This document shows, piece after piece, positions 8,201-15,449 of a stretch of DNA of 16,193 bases. Numbering within the stretch: position 1 is the first letter of the stretch; every line of letters begins with the position of its first letter. Below the pieces are notes generated by a model, which worked only from the letters and a program-made list of their open reading frames with translations, was not told where the DNA came from and did no database searches. The position numbers and the translations under genes were made by a program. Source of the DNA: Flavobacteriales bacterium UBA2798 (lineage in GTDB: Bacteria > Bacteroidota > Bacteroidia > Flavobacteriales_D > UBA2798); assembly GCA_002351955.1 (NCBI GenBank), contig DEHO01000041.1, positions 78,365 to 94,557 of the forward strand, read 5' to 3'.

Positions 8201-10196
8201 CCACACGCTGCAAAAATTCTCCTGTATTGGATGAGCCACTTGAATTATGTGCTTCGTCAAGGATAAAAATATTTCCATCGGACTGTTTCATTAAGAAGTT
8301 GGGCTTCTCCGGTTTTTTCTCTGGTGAATTAAACTGCGAATAAGTTGCCATTTCAAAATCGTAACGTGCAGGAACTTTTTCACTTTCAAAAATGGTTTTT
8401 TGTTCGGAAGGTGAAAGAGCCGTATGTATCACTTCACCATCTTCATCTTTAATATCCGTTTTCGATTCACGAGCATTTACGATAAACGGAATTAAATGTG
8501 CAGAGCCAATTGCTATCAAGTCACGGTACAAATCGGAAAACAAGTTTGCTTTCTCTGTAAGAAAAACCGGACGAAGACCTTGCTTGACTGCGTATCGCAC
8601 AATAGAAGCTGCAATACGTCCTTTTCCGATTCCTGTTTGATCTCCAATAATCATTCCCTCGTTATAGGCTTCGATATTGTAGATCGCCATTGCAACGGCA
8701 TCAATCTGTTCGGCAGAAAGTGCCTTGCATAATTCTACTTTACTCGCATAACCCAATCGGTGACGAACAAAGGCATCAATGTCTCCACCGACCTCTTGTT
8801 TTATTCTCTCTAATGCAGACTGAATTTCAAAACTCATCGAATCGGGAACCTGTGTATTCAACACTACACAACTTTGTGAAGCCGGTTGATAAGGTGCGCC
8901 TAATTGGTCATCCAATAATGATTTCAAATATTCTGCTTCACGTTCCAAATCGGTCATTGGTTTTTTCGGCTGTGATGCTTTAAGCTCCTCGACTAAACCA
9001 ACGCGCACACCGTTACGCACCAATCTCGCCATCATTAGTTCGATGGATTCAGAGGGAAATTCCGTTTTAGGAATCATTACCGCTCCGTCCGATACTTTAA
9101 CAAGTTCTGTATTTAATATCGTAGAAACACGAACTGCGTCTTCTTCAAACGTGTAAAACAATTCGTCTTTCAGAATTAGTAAAGCGGCATCGGGATATTT
9201 TTTCTTTAATGAACGGTAATTTTGTATTAGTGGTAAATAGTTACTTTCCATGTCTTCCATTATTCTTGCGTACAATTCTTCGTATGATCTTACTGGCGTA
9301 TCACGGTCGGGATTTTTTACTGGAGCAACTCCACTTACTGTGCTTTTTCTTCCGTGAATTAGGATTAAGCGCGTATCAAAGGCTGTTCCCTGGCGTGAAT
9401 AGAGTTTATGACCGTCTATTGGAATTACATCGACCACGTTGTAATGCGAATAAAGGTAATTGAAAAAAATCCGGTTTCTTCCGGCTTGTATTCTTCCCTT
9501 ATCGTCCCATTTGGTATGACCACCTATGATAATGGCAGCTTTTCCATTATCTTTCATACAATCCAGGGCGCGTAATGCCATTAAGTGATCGAGTGTACGA
9601 ATGGGAAATGTATCGAAACGAATATCATGGTCGAGTGTGCCGAATGGTGGATTGGTTAAGACTGCATCAAACTTTTTTTCAAATCCGATAAATGGTTTTG
9701 TGGCATCTTGTTTTAAAACCTGTTTGTAGCCTTGCAATTTTAAATTTCCCCTGCGAAGTGAATCCACTTCATTCACCACCACATTTTTTGGATCGGCTGC
9801 AATTGTGAGCAGACCGTTACCTGCGCTTGGTTCAAACACAGTCACGGTGTCTTTATTTATTTCGCAGAAAATACCTGCAAGAAAACTCAAGGGTGTAGGT
9901 GTGGAATATTGCTGCAATAAAATACTTTGCGAAGTGCGGTGCGAAAGATTGACCTGACTTTCGTACAGTTCTAAAATGTTCTTGAATTTTTCTTCAATAG
10001 AAAAATGCGTGCGCAGAGAAAATTCCCTGGCACGCATTACAATGGCAAGTTCCGTGAGTTCTTTAACCGTATTCTTTTCCGCTATATCAAATTCGAGCGC
10101 AACCTTTTCCACGCTTCGTTTTGTATGCTTAGAACCGATCTGTAACTCACGGAGCATCCTTCTTACAAACAAGTTATAATTCTGCTCGTATGCCAT
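5244..10196 (-). CDS. DarB-like fusion: DNA methyltransferase plus strawberry-notch helicase
   Basis: The 1650-residue protein has an N-terminal SAM-dependent methyltransferase. FEPSAGNGLL (121-130) is the SAM-binding loop and NPPF (182-185) the catalytic motif of adenine-N6 enzymes. A superfamily 2 helicase of strawberry-notch type follows: GDQTGIGKG (518-526) is Walker A, DEAH is at 647-650, SAT at 676-678 and RGRINRTG at 1041-1048 is motif VI. The rest is a mostly charged C-terminal region ending in two copies of MLELEA. Phage P1 DarB has a similar methylase-helicase layout and protects injected DNA from type I restriction, so antirestriction is a plausible role. Replication or DNA remodelling is the alternative. 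It follows the coiled-coil membrane-protein gene by 6 nt. The domains are certain; the biological role is inferred. Confidence 0.88.
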   Translation of the reverse strand: MAYEQNYNLFVRRMLRELQIGSKHTKRSVEKVALEFDIAEKNTVKELTELAIVMRAREFSLRTHFSIEEKFKNILELYESQVNLSHRTSQSILLQQYSTPTPLSFLAGIFCEINKDTVTVFEPSAGNGLLTIAADPKNVVVNEVDSLRRGNLKLQGYKQVLKQDATKPFIGFEKKFDAVLTNPPFGTLDHDIRFDTFPIRTLDHLMALRALDCMKDNGKAAIIIGGHTKWDDKGRIQAGRNRIFFNYLYSHYNVVDVIPIDGHKLYSRQGTAFDTRLILIHGRKSTVSGVAPVKNPDRDTPVRSYEELYARIMEDMESNYLPLIQNYRSLKKKYPDAALLILKDELFYTFEEDAVRVSTILNTELVKVSDGAVMIPKTEFPSESIELMMARLVRNGVRVGLVEELKASQPKKPMTDLEREAEYLKSLLDDQLGAPYQPASQSCVVLNTQVPDSMSFEIQSALERIKQEVGGDIDAFVRHRLGYASKVELCKALSAEQIDAVAMAIYNIEAYNEGMIIGDQTGIGKGRIAASIVRYAVKQGLRPVFLTEKANLFSDLYRDLIAIGSAHLIPFIVNARESKTDIKDEDGEVIHTALSPSEQKTIFESEKVPARYDFEMATYSQFNSPEKKPEKPNFLMKQSDGNIFILDEAHNSSGSSNTGEFLQRVVSHTKGVVFLSATFAKRPDNMPIYAMKTAISEANMSRDELVDAINQGGVALQEVMASQLVAEGQMIRRERSFEGVEVNYIALTDHETEHRAIADNITEIVRDIIAFQTSHVDKQVEELDKIAVTEGKEVELREGTSQAGVDNQPYFSKVFQVINQMLFSIKAEAVADRAIQRLKEGKKPVIAFASTMGSFIEDMENEKGLPVGDGDLVNADFAEVLRKGLDGILRYTEKDVNGDAIHKKFAVSELPVDAQMEYNRIWEKIKKASTGITISPIDVIIRKLTQAGYSVAEVTGRKYEMQINPKTNMGLVVTRKRINTNDAFRQFNNNEVDVLMINQSGSTGASAHAIPTSKVPASEVRQRVMIVLQAELDINTEVQKRGRINRTGQILKPIYDYVNSAIPAEMRLMMMLQKKLKSLDANTTSNQKQSTKILDVPDFLNKYGDKVVKEYLLENPQVNDLIGDPLHLKKSGSDASSQDESRGDNESIEDAAHRVSGRVAVLSTAMQQDFYNEIADRYSDYVEYLKQISEYDLEVETMNLQTETISTKIIKAGKGGRSAFGDDSILETVRANVLKKPFSKVELENILRESLQGLKPEELKQDTIHEFESWFENKLKEDLLENENKYNLLIVNIPHEKKLLKIKEKQGDKAYQAAIKEREEELSKARMAAQVNIEKTYENRRTYLLRMFKFFHVGRKVNYPVESFEQGQQLIPSVFLGFVIDKKKKNPFAPSSVKLRFAISNSSKYIAIPASYSKDISSIIGASVDVSQPDEETLLELWEQLIKESTTDRKIRHIITGNLLQAFSDFRGKLVSYTTLSGDTKKGILMPENWSPGEAVQNKVVVPIYKALPLIKSLSNGAAIYAGAVALFRHGEGYKMLVPSSRSKGGDIYLDSDLLPLVEKNNFEKTSDKMVAFIPFKNIEPVVKILQEKFGLSVTVSESNFEMIQQNSGRMDTKKKPIVLPPAEETITIDLNMLELEAEALLLMLELEAA
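5251..5300 (-). repeat. Duplicated 17-bp unit encoding MLELEA at the helicase C-terminus
   Basis: GCTTCGAGTTCAAGCAT (5251-5267) and GCTTCCAGTTCGAGCAT (5284-5300) differ at two positions and are 33 bp apart. Each encodes Met-Leu-Glu-Leu-Glu-Ala on the minus strand. They form an acidic-aliphatic tail on the last 18 residues of the methyltransferase-helicase. Confidence 0.6.
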
Positions 10197-10202
10197 CTTA
10201 TT

Positions 10203-10838
10203 TTACTTAACTGCTAATCCAACTGTGATAACTGCAATAATTCCCATCCCGATTTTTAAAATCCGGTTTTGCCTTTTCTGTTTCTTCATCAACTCCTCGC
10301 ATTGCTTTGTATGTATCAAAGCCGCATTGATCTGATCGTTTAACCGCCTACCTGTCGTATCACAGGTAAACAATTGTTTTTGCGACTCAGCATGAAGGGC
10401 GGTTAATTGTGCTATCTTATTCTGAAAAAGGGTGTCTTTTATTTCCTGGGCGATAATAAACTCTTTGGTTCGCTCCCGTAATGAATCACACTCAGAAAGT
10501 CTTATTTCTGTTGAAAGTGTGTCCCATCGTTGTGAAAGAATGTTTTCCAAATCATTTTTTCGCTCTTTGGAAATAAACATTTCCTTTTTCAATAACAGGT
10601 CGGTGTAAAACAATTTTGTATTAAGACTATCAATGGCTTTTTTGTAGTTTGATTCGCTTATTGAATAGTCCTTATTGATTTGCTTTACATCACTTTCAAT
10701 TGTCTCAGTCGCTCCTTTATCATAAACCGGATTGTTCCCTGCTATTTTTTGGAAACTAAACCAGTAAAAGGTGAGTGTAAAAAAGAATTGCACCACAGTT
10801 ATCCATAATACAATCCGGCTTGCATTCCAGTTTTTCAT
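10203..10838 (-). CDS. Membrane-anchored coiled-coil protein with two TM segments
   Basis: The 211-residue protein has a TM helix at about 8-30 (SRIVLWITVVQFFFTLTFYW), a long heptad-rich, charged central region at about 45-190 with three cysteines, and a second TM helix at about 194-210 (ILKIGMGIIAVITVGLAV). The central rod would lie on one side of the membrane and be held at both ends. It sits between the holin-like gene (4-nt ATGA overlap upstream) and the giant helicase gene. It could be a spanin-like lysis factor or an internal membrane protein of a virion; no family is recognised. Confidence 0.75.
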   Translation of the reverse strand: MKNWNASRIVLWITVVQFFFTLTFYWFSFQKIAGNNPVYDKGATETIESDVKQINKDYSISESNYKKAIDSLNTKLFYTDLLLKKEMFISKERKNDLENILSQRWDTLSTEIRLSECDSLRERTKEFIIAQEIKDTLFQNKIAQLTALHAESQKQLFTCDTTGRRLNDQINAALIHTKQCEELMKKQKRQNRILKIGMGIIAVITVGLAVK

Positions 10839-11236
10839 TTTTCTTCTTCCTCTTCTTTTTCAAATTCAACATTGGTTTCTTCCGGCTCTTTACTGGCTTG
10901 TGGCTTCTTGCGGTTTGCCTGTGTGAACCCTTGCACCACTTCACTGATGATATTCATCACCGTGGGCGATTCCTGCTTGTCTAGGTGTCGCTGCTTTTTC
11001 TCAATGGAATAACCAAAGCAACCGGAGGCGATCAGGGAGATAAACCCAAAAAACATAAAGTCAGGTAGGATAAATCCGAAAAACTGCTGACCTACCCATC
11101 CTACGGTGACCATTATCACCATGAGTGCGGTGGTTAGTTCCCGCATATTGAAAAATCCGTTTTTGTCTTTGAAGATCTCCTTAATGATTGGAGACCGTTT
11201 CACTTTTTGTTCTTGTTTCTGATTCATTTGTTTCAT
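10835..11236 (-). CDS. Small two-TM membrane protein, holin-like
   Basis: The 133-residue protein has a basic N-terminus, TM helices at about 34-53 (TTALMVIMVTVGWVGQQFFG) and 59-77 (FMFFGFISLIASGCFGYSI), then a charged, Glu-rich cytoplasmic tail ending in a run of Glu and Lys. Size, topology and position next to two murein-active enzymes suggest a holin, but the sequence matches no family I can name. The start at 11236 overlaps the upstream gene by 56 nt; ATG codons at 11227 and 11146 are alternatives, the last of which would trim the basic leader. Confidence 0.65.
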   Translation of the reverse strand: MKQMNQKQEQKVKRSPIIKEIFKDKNGFFNMRELTTALMVIMVTVGWVGQQFFGFILPDFMFFGFISLIASGCFGYSIEKKQRHLDKQESPTVMNIISEVVQGFTQANRKKPQASKEPEETNVEFEKEEEEEK

Positions 11237-11927
11237 CGTTTAAAATTTCTGATAAGATTTCTTTGACTGCCGGAAAGAATAGTGCAAGGGCAACCGCACC
11301 AATTCCGATTCCTGTTACCCATCGTCTGAGTGAGGCGCGTTTCATTGCGCGATAGTCAATCAACGTATAGGTAAATTTGTTGCCATATAACGATCTATGT
11401 CTTTGCGCAAGGGTCATAAACAGATCGAAGTCGGCTGCGTTTTCAAATACCTGGCATCCGGCAGAAAATTCTTCCACGTATTTGGCGGTTCCTTTTTGCA
11501 TGGCGCGGTGAATGTTTATTCCGAACCATCCCTTTTGTTCCTTCCCATTGTACCAATCCAAAATAGCATCGCGGTTATAATCCCGTATCACAGTTACCGT
11601 TCCACCGCCTTGTATGAGCGCGTAATATTTTCCTCTGTGCAATCCGATCTGATACACGTTCTTGTATTGTCCTTCCTTGAGGATGGCTGTGCCTTGAGGC
11701 ATCATTGGATTATGCAGCCAGTAGGTTCCTGGGTCGGTAGTGATCTTGAAAATGTAATGCTCCCAACCACCGCTGTTGGTTTTGAAAAAAACGTGCATCT
11801 CATCATCGAAGCGATTCGCTTTAGAATGATGCGAACGTATTCCGACAATGTTCAGCTCATAGGGTCTGTCGTAAATCTCAAAACCCTTCATGCGCAAAAC
11901 CGTTTTTACTTTTCCAAGAACACCCAT
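11181..11927 (-). CDS. L,D-transpeptidase-like murein enzyme with C-terminal TM helix
   Basis: The protein contains FGINIHR at 135-141 and FSAGCQVF at 154-161, so His140 and Cys158 sit as in the HG...S(x)GC active site of YkuD-type L,D-transpeptidases and related phage endopeptidases. The upstream part has the typical TTDPGTYWLHNPM segment and a strand-rich core. A TM helix at about 203-222 near the C-terminus would tether it to a membrane. The ATG at 11927 is chosen because it overlaps the previous stop as TAATG behind a GAGGA-rich ribosome binding site; an ATG at 11993 would add 22 low-complexity residues overlapping the amidase gene. The likely role is peptide cleavage or exchange in peptidoglycan during entry or lysis. 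Confidence 0.8.
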   Translation of the reverse strand: MGVLGKVKTVLRMKGFEIYDRPYELNIVGIRSHHSKANRFDDEMHVFFKTNSGGWEHYIFKITTDPGTYWLHNPMMPQGTAILKEGQYKNVYQIGLHRGKYYALIQGGGTVTVIRDYNRDAILDWYNGKEQKGWFGINIHRAMQKGTAKYVEEFSAGCQVFENAADFDLFMTLAQRHRSLYGNKFTYTLIDYRAMKRASLRRWVTGIGIGAVALALFFPAVKEILSEILNDETNESETRTKSETVSNH

Positions 11928-12391
11928 TACTCCTCGTCCTCCTCCTGATCGGGATTTTCTCTCACTACCGATGGGATGTAATTTTTCTGCCACTCCTTCA
12001 CATCGAAGTTGGGACAGGTACGACCTCCCTGATTTGGAAACTCACAATGCCCTTTGAGTTCTGCATTAGGGTGACGTTCTTTAATCCACATAATGAGTTC
12101 GTACATGGCATCCTCCTGTTGTGGAGTTCGTGTATCAGCATGTTTTCCTTCTTTGGTTTTTCCACCGATATAGGCAATGTTGATACATTGCTGATTGAAT
12201 CCTAATACCCCATTTGATACCAAATTTTCATTGAGCAGTTTAACTACTTCGCCATTGGATTTAATGATGTAGTGATAACCTGGGCGTTCCCATTTGTTGT
12301 GTTCCTTCCAGTACCGCTTGATAGCTTCCATAGAAGCAAGCGGAGAAGTGTCCGTGCAATGAAGCACGATGTATTTTACGTTTCTTGACAT
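11927..12391 (-). CDS. N-acetylmuramoyl-L-alanine amidase (T7-lysozyme/PGRP type)
   Basis: This 154-residue amidase would cut the bond between muramic acid and the stem peptide. The N-terminal YIVLHCTDTS gives zinc ligand His11. GYHYII at 38-43 carries the conserved Tyr/His region. KGHCEFPN at 113-120 and RTCPNFD at 124-130 give His115 and Cys126, completing the His-His-Cys zinc site as in T7 lysozyme. Length matches single-domain phage amidases. There is no signal peptide, so export would need a holin or the enzyme could be virion-carried. Its stop is fused with the start of the transpeptidase-like gene (TAATG). Function is well supported. Confidence 0.92.
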   Translation of the reverse strand: MSRNVKYIVLHCTDTSPLASMEAIKRYWKEHNKWERPGYHYIIKSNGEVVKLLNENLVSNGVLGFNQQCINIAYIGGKTKEGKHADTRTPQQEDAMYELIMWIKERHPNAELKGHCEFPNQGGRTCPNFDVKEWQKNYIPSVVRENPDQEEDEE

Positions 12392-12400
12392 TTTTTTTGA

Positions 12401-13345
12401 TTAGTTGTTTTGAATAATTCTCACTGATTTTTCTTTTACAATCAATCTTCGCTTACCGTCCATTGTTTGAAAAAGTGTGAATCCTTTTTTGGTTTCTATT
12501 GGATAACCCAGCACCACATTTTCTTCCACGCGGATTCTTTTATTGGGATAATCCCAAATCACAGTTGGATGAAGTGTGATAATGGTGGCAGCACCATTTA
12601 AACCGGAGAGTGACCATTTGCTGCCATCGAATTTCAATCCCATTCGTAAAAACTCTTTGCGGAACTGATCTTTCTGTGAACTGTCTGTGAATTTGGTAAG
12701 GAGTGCATTAACGATTGTCCAACTCACGCCACCGATTTCTTTTTTCTTGAAATACTCATTGGCACTTTTGTAGTCTTCCACGTTGCGGAATTTTTTCAGT
12801 TCCTTCAATACGCTATCGAAATTTCTCAGCACAACTGCTAAATACAAGTTCGTGGCTGTTGTCATTGGATAAAACGAACTGGTGGATGATGAAGATGATC
12901 CGGCAGTAATCACATTAAAAGTGGTTTCATCTATGGTGGCAGGCCATCCGTTATTGGCAAGTGCAGTTGCCATTTCACTTCCGAAATCTCCGTCCGCTCC
13001 GTATTTCGGTAGCACCGATGCTCCGTAACGTGAGATGAGTGCGTTTTGCAGTTGACGTACTTTTTCTCCGCGACTTCCTTTTTTCAGAGGGAAACTACTT
13101 GTTGTTGTCGAAGGAACATACGCAGGTGTGTAGGAAGTCTGAACCGGAGTAGTTTGAACCGATGGTGTATAAGGAACTGTTTCCTCGTCATCATCGAGCG
13201 CAACGTTTTTATTCTTTTGACTTTTGAAATATTGCCATCCGAAATATGTACCTGCGCCAACGGCAGCTATACCCAAACCAATGATCGCAATTTTTTTTGC
13301 GTTGCTCTTTTTTGTTTGCTGTTCTTTATTTTTTTCCTTCTCCAT
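12401..13345 (-). CDS. Membrane-anchored peptidoglycan-binding protein
   Basis: The 314-residue protein begins with a Lys-rich leader and a TM helix at about 19-39 (KIAIIGLGIAAVGAGTYFGW). A Thr/Ser/Pro-rich linker follows at about 55-85. A peptidoglycan-binding domain 1-like unit lies at about 86-148, with LKKGSRGEKVRQLQNAL and ADGDFGSEM as signature parts. The remaining 160 residues are unrecognised; a helical segment at about 165-220 faintly recalls the annexin-like repeats of the adjacent gene, and the end is strand-rich. The ATG at 13345 is used; a GTG sits one codon earlier. Both lie just after the previous stop, with GGAAG as a ribosome binding site. It probably links a membrane to murein. 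Confidence 0.8.
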   Translation of the reverse strand: MEKEKNKEQQTKKSNAKKIAIIGLGIAAVGAGTYFGWQYFKSQKNKNVALDDDEETVPYTPSVQTTPVQTSYTPAYVPSTTTSSFPLKKGSRGEKVRQLQNALISRYGASVLPKYGADGDFGSEMATALANNGWPATIDETTFNVITAGSSSSSTSSFYPMTTATNLYLAVVLRNFDSVLKELKKFRNVEDYKSANEYFKKKEIGGVSWTIVNALLTKFTDSSQKDQFRKEFLRMGLKFDGSKWSLSGLNGAATIITLHPTVIWDYPNKRIRVEENVVLGYPIETKKGFTLFQTMDGKRRLIVKEKSVRIIQNN

Positions 13346-13348
13346 CAC

Positions 13349-14104
13349 TTAGCTTCCTTTTCGTTTCACTTTTGCAATCAAATCATCAATTTCGGATGAC
13401 CACATTTCTCCAATCAAGTCCTGGTACAGATCATCACCGTAAATCCGGGTATAGGCACTTTTCACTTTCGACCAGGCTGTCGCACCAGGCATTTCGTTAA
13501 ACACTGCGTAAATGGCTTCCTCATCGGTTCCTGGGAACATTCCCATGTAGTAGAGTTCCATTGCCGATCTGAGTCGCTTTGCCCAGGCATCGTAATTGGG
13601 TTCTACCTTGTCGCCTTTCTTTTTAGGTTTGGCAGAAATGATCTGAAGCATTTCATTGTATTCTGTCGAGGTCAATTCATCAGCCATGTCCTCAAGCAAA
13701 CTGCGGTGATAAAGTTTCTGATAGGATTTTTTCACCTTATCAAAATCATCTTTACTTGGAGTCGATCTGAGTGCCCTTCTCAATGCTTCTTCATCCGTTC
13801 CCCACCAACCGTCATTGTCAAACGCCATTTTAATCTGCTTGGCAATGGTGGCAGAGCTTCCGTCTTCGAGCGTTTTCGTTTCTTCACGGGTACTGACTGC
13901 TTCCTGTACCATCTTTCGCACCGCCCAAATCGTAAGCCCTGTTACACCAACTGCCAACGCACCATACAACACTGTTTGCTTCCACGAATCTTTTTTTTCT
14001 TCACCCTGCATTTGCTGTGGGTAGTATTCGTTTTGTCCCCGTGCAGCTTCCGGTGTCGGATGGTTCTGTTGCCCCTTATTCCCTATGGCAGTTTGTTTGC
14101 TCAT
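13349..14104 (-). CDS. Membrane-anchored protein with two annexin-like repeats
   Basis: The 251-residue protein has a polar N-terminus, one TM helix at about 44-64 (TVLYGALAVGVTGLTIWAV), and two repeats of about 70 residues at 86-157 and 174-246. Both contain GTDEEA(L/I) (102-108, 192-198), a central K(V/I)K.(S/A)Y....Y motif and a following DL-type helix, which is the annexin repeat pattern. The calcium loop before GT differs from the eukaryotic KGxGT (DGWWGT and GMFPGT), so calcium-dependent lipid binding is not assured. Short annexin homologues do occur in bacteria. Start and stop are coupled to both neighbours (TAATG upstream, adjacent downstream). The annexin assignment is by eye. Confidence 0.65.
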   Translation of the reverse strand: MSKQTAIGNKGQQNHPTPEAARGQNEYYPQQMQGEEKKDSWKQTVLYGALAVGVTGLTIWAVRKMVQEAVSTREETKTLEDGSSATIAKQIKMAFDNDGWWGTDEEALRRALRSTPSKDDFDKVKKSYQKLYHRSLLEDMADELTSTEYNEMLQIISAKPKKKGDKVEPNYDAWAKRLRSAMELYYMGMFPGTDEEAIYAVFNEMPGATAWSKVKSAYTRIYGDDLYQDLIGEMWSSEIDDLIAKVKRKGS

Positions 14105-14286
14105 TACAGTCCTAAAAAGTTTTTCGCAGTTTTCAATGTGCTTCCGTTTTCTTCTACTACTTCGGAAATCTTCTTAATTTCCCTGGCAGTTAGCTTCCTT
14201 GCCATTACCGTTAGGGCAGCCATTTTTTCCTGTGCCTGTTTTTCGTTTTCCGCTTCAAGCGTAATTTTATAAGTGAACTTTTGCAT
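14104..14286 (-). CDS. Small uncharacterised alpha/beta protein
   Basis: This 60-residue protein starts with a strand (KFTYKITLEAEN), then a charged helix with KMAALTVMARKL and a second helix EIKKISEVVEENG. The layout suggests a small strand-helix fold. Its stop overlaps the start of the annexin-like gene as TAATG, and 13 nt separate it from the gene upstream, so it belongs to the operon. No family is recognised and no function is proposed. Confidence 0.7.
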   Translation of the reverse strand: MQKFTYKITLEAENEKQAQEKMAALTVMARKLTAREIKKISEVVEENGSTLKTAKNFLGL

Positions 14287-14299
14287 TTATTTTTCCTCC

Positions 14300-15091
14300 T
14301 TACTTTTGTCCAGGCTGAATGATTGAAAAAACATCCTGAATTTTGTTTTTCTCATGAGCGAGAATGGTAACAATGGCTTTCACATATTCAAGTTCCTGCT
14401 GATTGAATGCCTTTTGCACATCGTTCCACCAACCATCTTGCTCGTCTTCCACTTTCTCATAGGTGGCTTCGGTTTCCTTCTGTGGTTCATTGTTTTCGCC
14501 TCCCTCATTGTCGGCAAGAATACCTGCAAGGGTAGAGCCTCCCGGAAGTCTTTTTATTTTGTCCACGTTTCGCTTGAGAAAACTCTCTACCATCACGCTC
14601 ACCACTTCACCCACATGCACATTGCCTAATTTGTTTTTGGAACTTTTTAGTTCTTCCACCAATGTTTCAAGGTTGTCAATGTGGTCTTCCGCTTCTGTGA
14701 GTTCCTTTTTGGTTTCGCTTAACTCTTTTTTAAGTTGTTCGTGTTCCCATTTTCTGCGCTCCGCTTCCAACGCCTGAGAAATGCGTTCGTCAATCTCTAC
14801 ACCGCTAAGTCCACCCGATTTTTCCTTTTCTTTTTGAACCGTATAGGTTACTTCTTCCACAGGCTCAATCTCATTTCCTCTGTAATAAGCAATGCGGATT
14901 TGTTCGGTATTGTGAAACACAAATGCTTTCACATGGTCAAACTCTCCAGGGTTATTAGTGCGCGATACAATTGTCTCGCCATCTACCTGCACCGAATAAA
15001 ATCGCGGTGTTCCCTTTTCATCCCATACTTCAAGGATGCGTTTTATTTTTTCAAGGGTGTTGTCCTGAAATCGTTCATTTCTTTTTTCCAT
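14300..15091 (-). CDS. Uncharacterised protein with central coiled coil
   Basis: The 263-residue protein has an N-terminal strand-rich part (about 28-88: RFYSVQVDGETIV, AFVFHNTEQIRIAYY), a coiled coil at about 100-152, a Gly-rich hinge (LPGGSTLAG, 182-190), an acidic linker at 195-220 and a C-terminal helix. No signal peptide or TM helix is present. It overlaps the gene upstream by 17 nt. The layout would suit a structural or scaffold protein, but I do not recognise the family. Confidence 0.7.
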   Translation of the reverse strand: MEKRNERFQDNTLEKIKRILEVWDEKGTPRFYSVQVDGETIVSRTNNPGEFDHVKAFVFHNTEQIRIAYYRGNEIEPVEEVTYTVQKEKEKSGGLSGVEIDERISQALEAERRKWEHEQLKKELSETKKELTEAEDHIDNLETLVEELKSSKNKLGNVHVGEVVSVMVESFLKRNVDKIKRLPGGSTLAGILADNEGGENNEPQKETEATYEKVEDEQDGWWNDVQKAFNQQELEYVKAIVTILAHEKNKIQDVFSIIQPGQK

Positions 15092-15449
15092 CGCTGCATT
15101 TTCTTTTTGGTGTGATCTGTAAAAACATCACGTACAGAAGTCTGTTAACTTTATTGGTGATCTCCATTTTTCCGCTGTGTTCGTGTTCCTGCTCATGCAC
15201 TTTGTTGTCGAGTACATCAAATACTCCGTTGGCAGATTCAATCCGAATCGGACTTGCCGGAAACTGATAAGTTCCGCTTGCGTTTCTCAAGTCCTGTTCT
15301 TCCATCAGAATCCACATATCGCTGCCAATAGCGAAAGTGGTTTTACTCGAAGGAAGCAAACGAACATGCCGCAGGTTCATCTCTACGCTTTTCCAACCAA
15401 GCTCTTTCATTCGGTTTTCACTATGTTTGAGTGCTAATTCCGTGCGCAT
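15075..15449 (-). CDS. Uncharacterised beta-rich protein, possible virion component
   Basis: The 124-residue protein is dominated by predicted strands: VEMNLRHVRLLPSS, TFAIGSDMWILMEE, GTYQFPASPIRIES and RLLYVMFLQI, ending in a basic tail (KRKCSDGKKK). There is no signal peptide or TM helix. It overlaps both neighbours (16 nt upstream, 17 nt downstream). A small beta-sandwich structural protein of a capsid is a reasonable guess from fold impression and position; no homologue is recognised. Confidence 0.68.
   Translation of the reverse strand: MRTELALKHSENRMKELGWKSVEMNLRHVRLLPSSKTTFAIGSDMWILMEEQDLRNASGTYQFPASPIRIESANGVFDVLDNKVHEQEHEHSGKMEITNKVNRLLYVMFLQITPKRKCSDGKKK

Noticed and set aside
11397..11948. 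Plus-strand open frame of 183 codons
   Set aside because: It lies antisense to the transpeptidase-like gene with its SAGC motif, has no recognisable domain and breaks the one-strand operon.
13706..14272. Plus-strand open frame of 188 codons
   Set aside because: It is antisense to the annexin-like and 60-residue genes; its Phe/Cys/Ser-rich content is typical of a shadow frame.
14104..15091. Toxin-antitoxin pair formed by the 60- and 263-residue genes
   Set aside because: No toxin motif is visible, they are unequal in size and both are embedded in a long co-directional operon with coupled starts.
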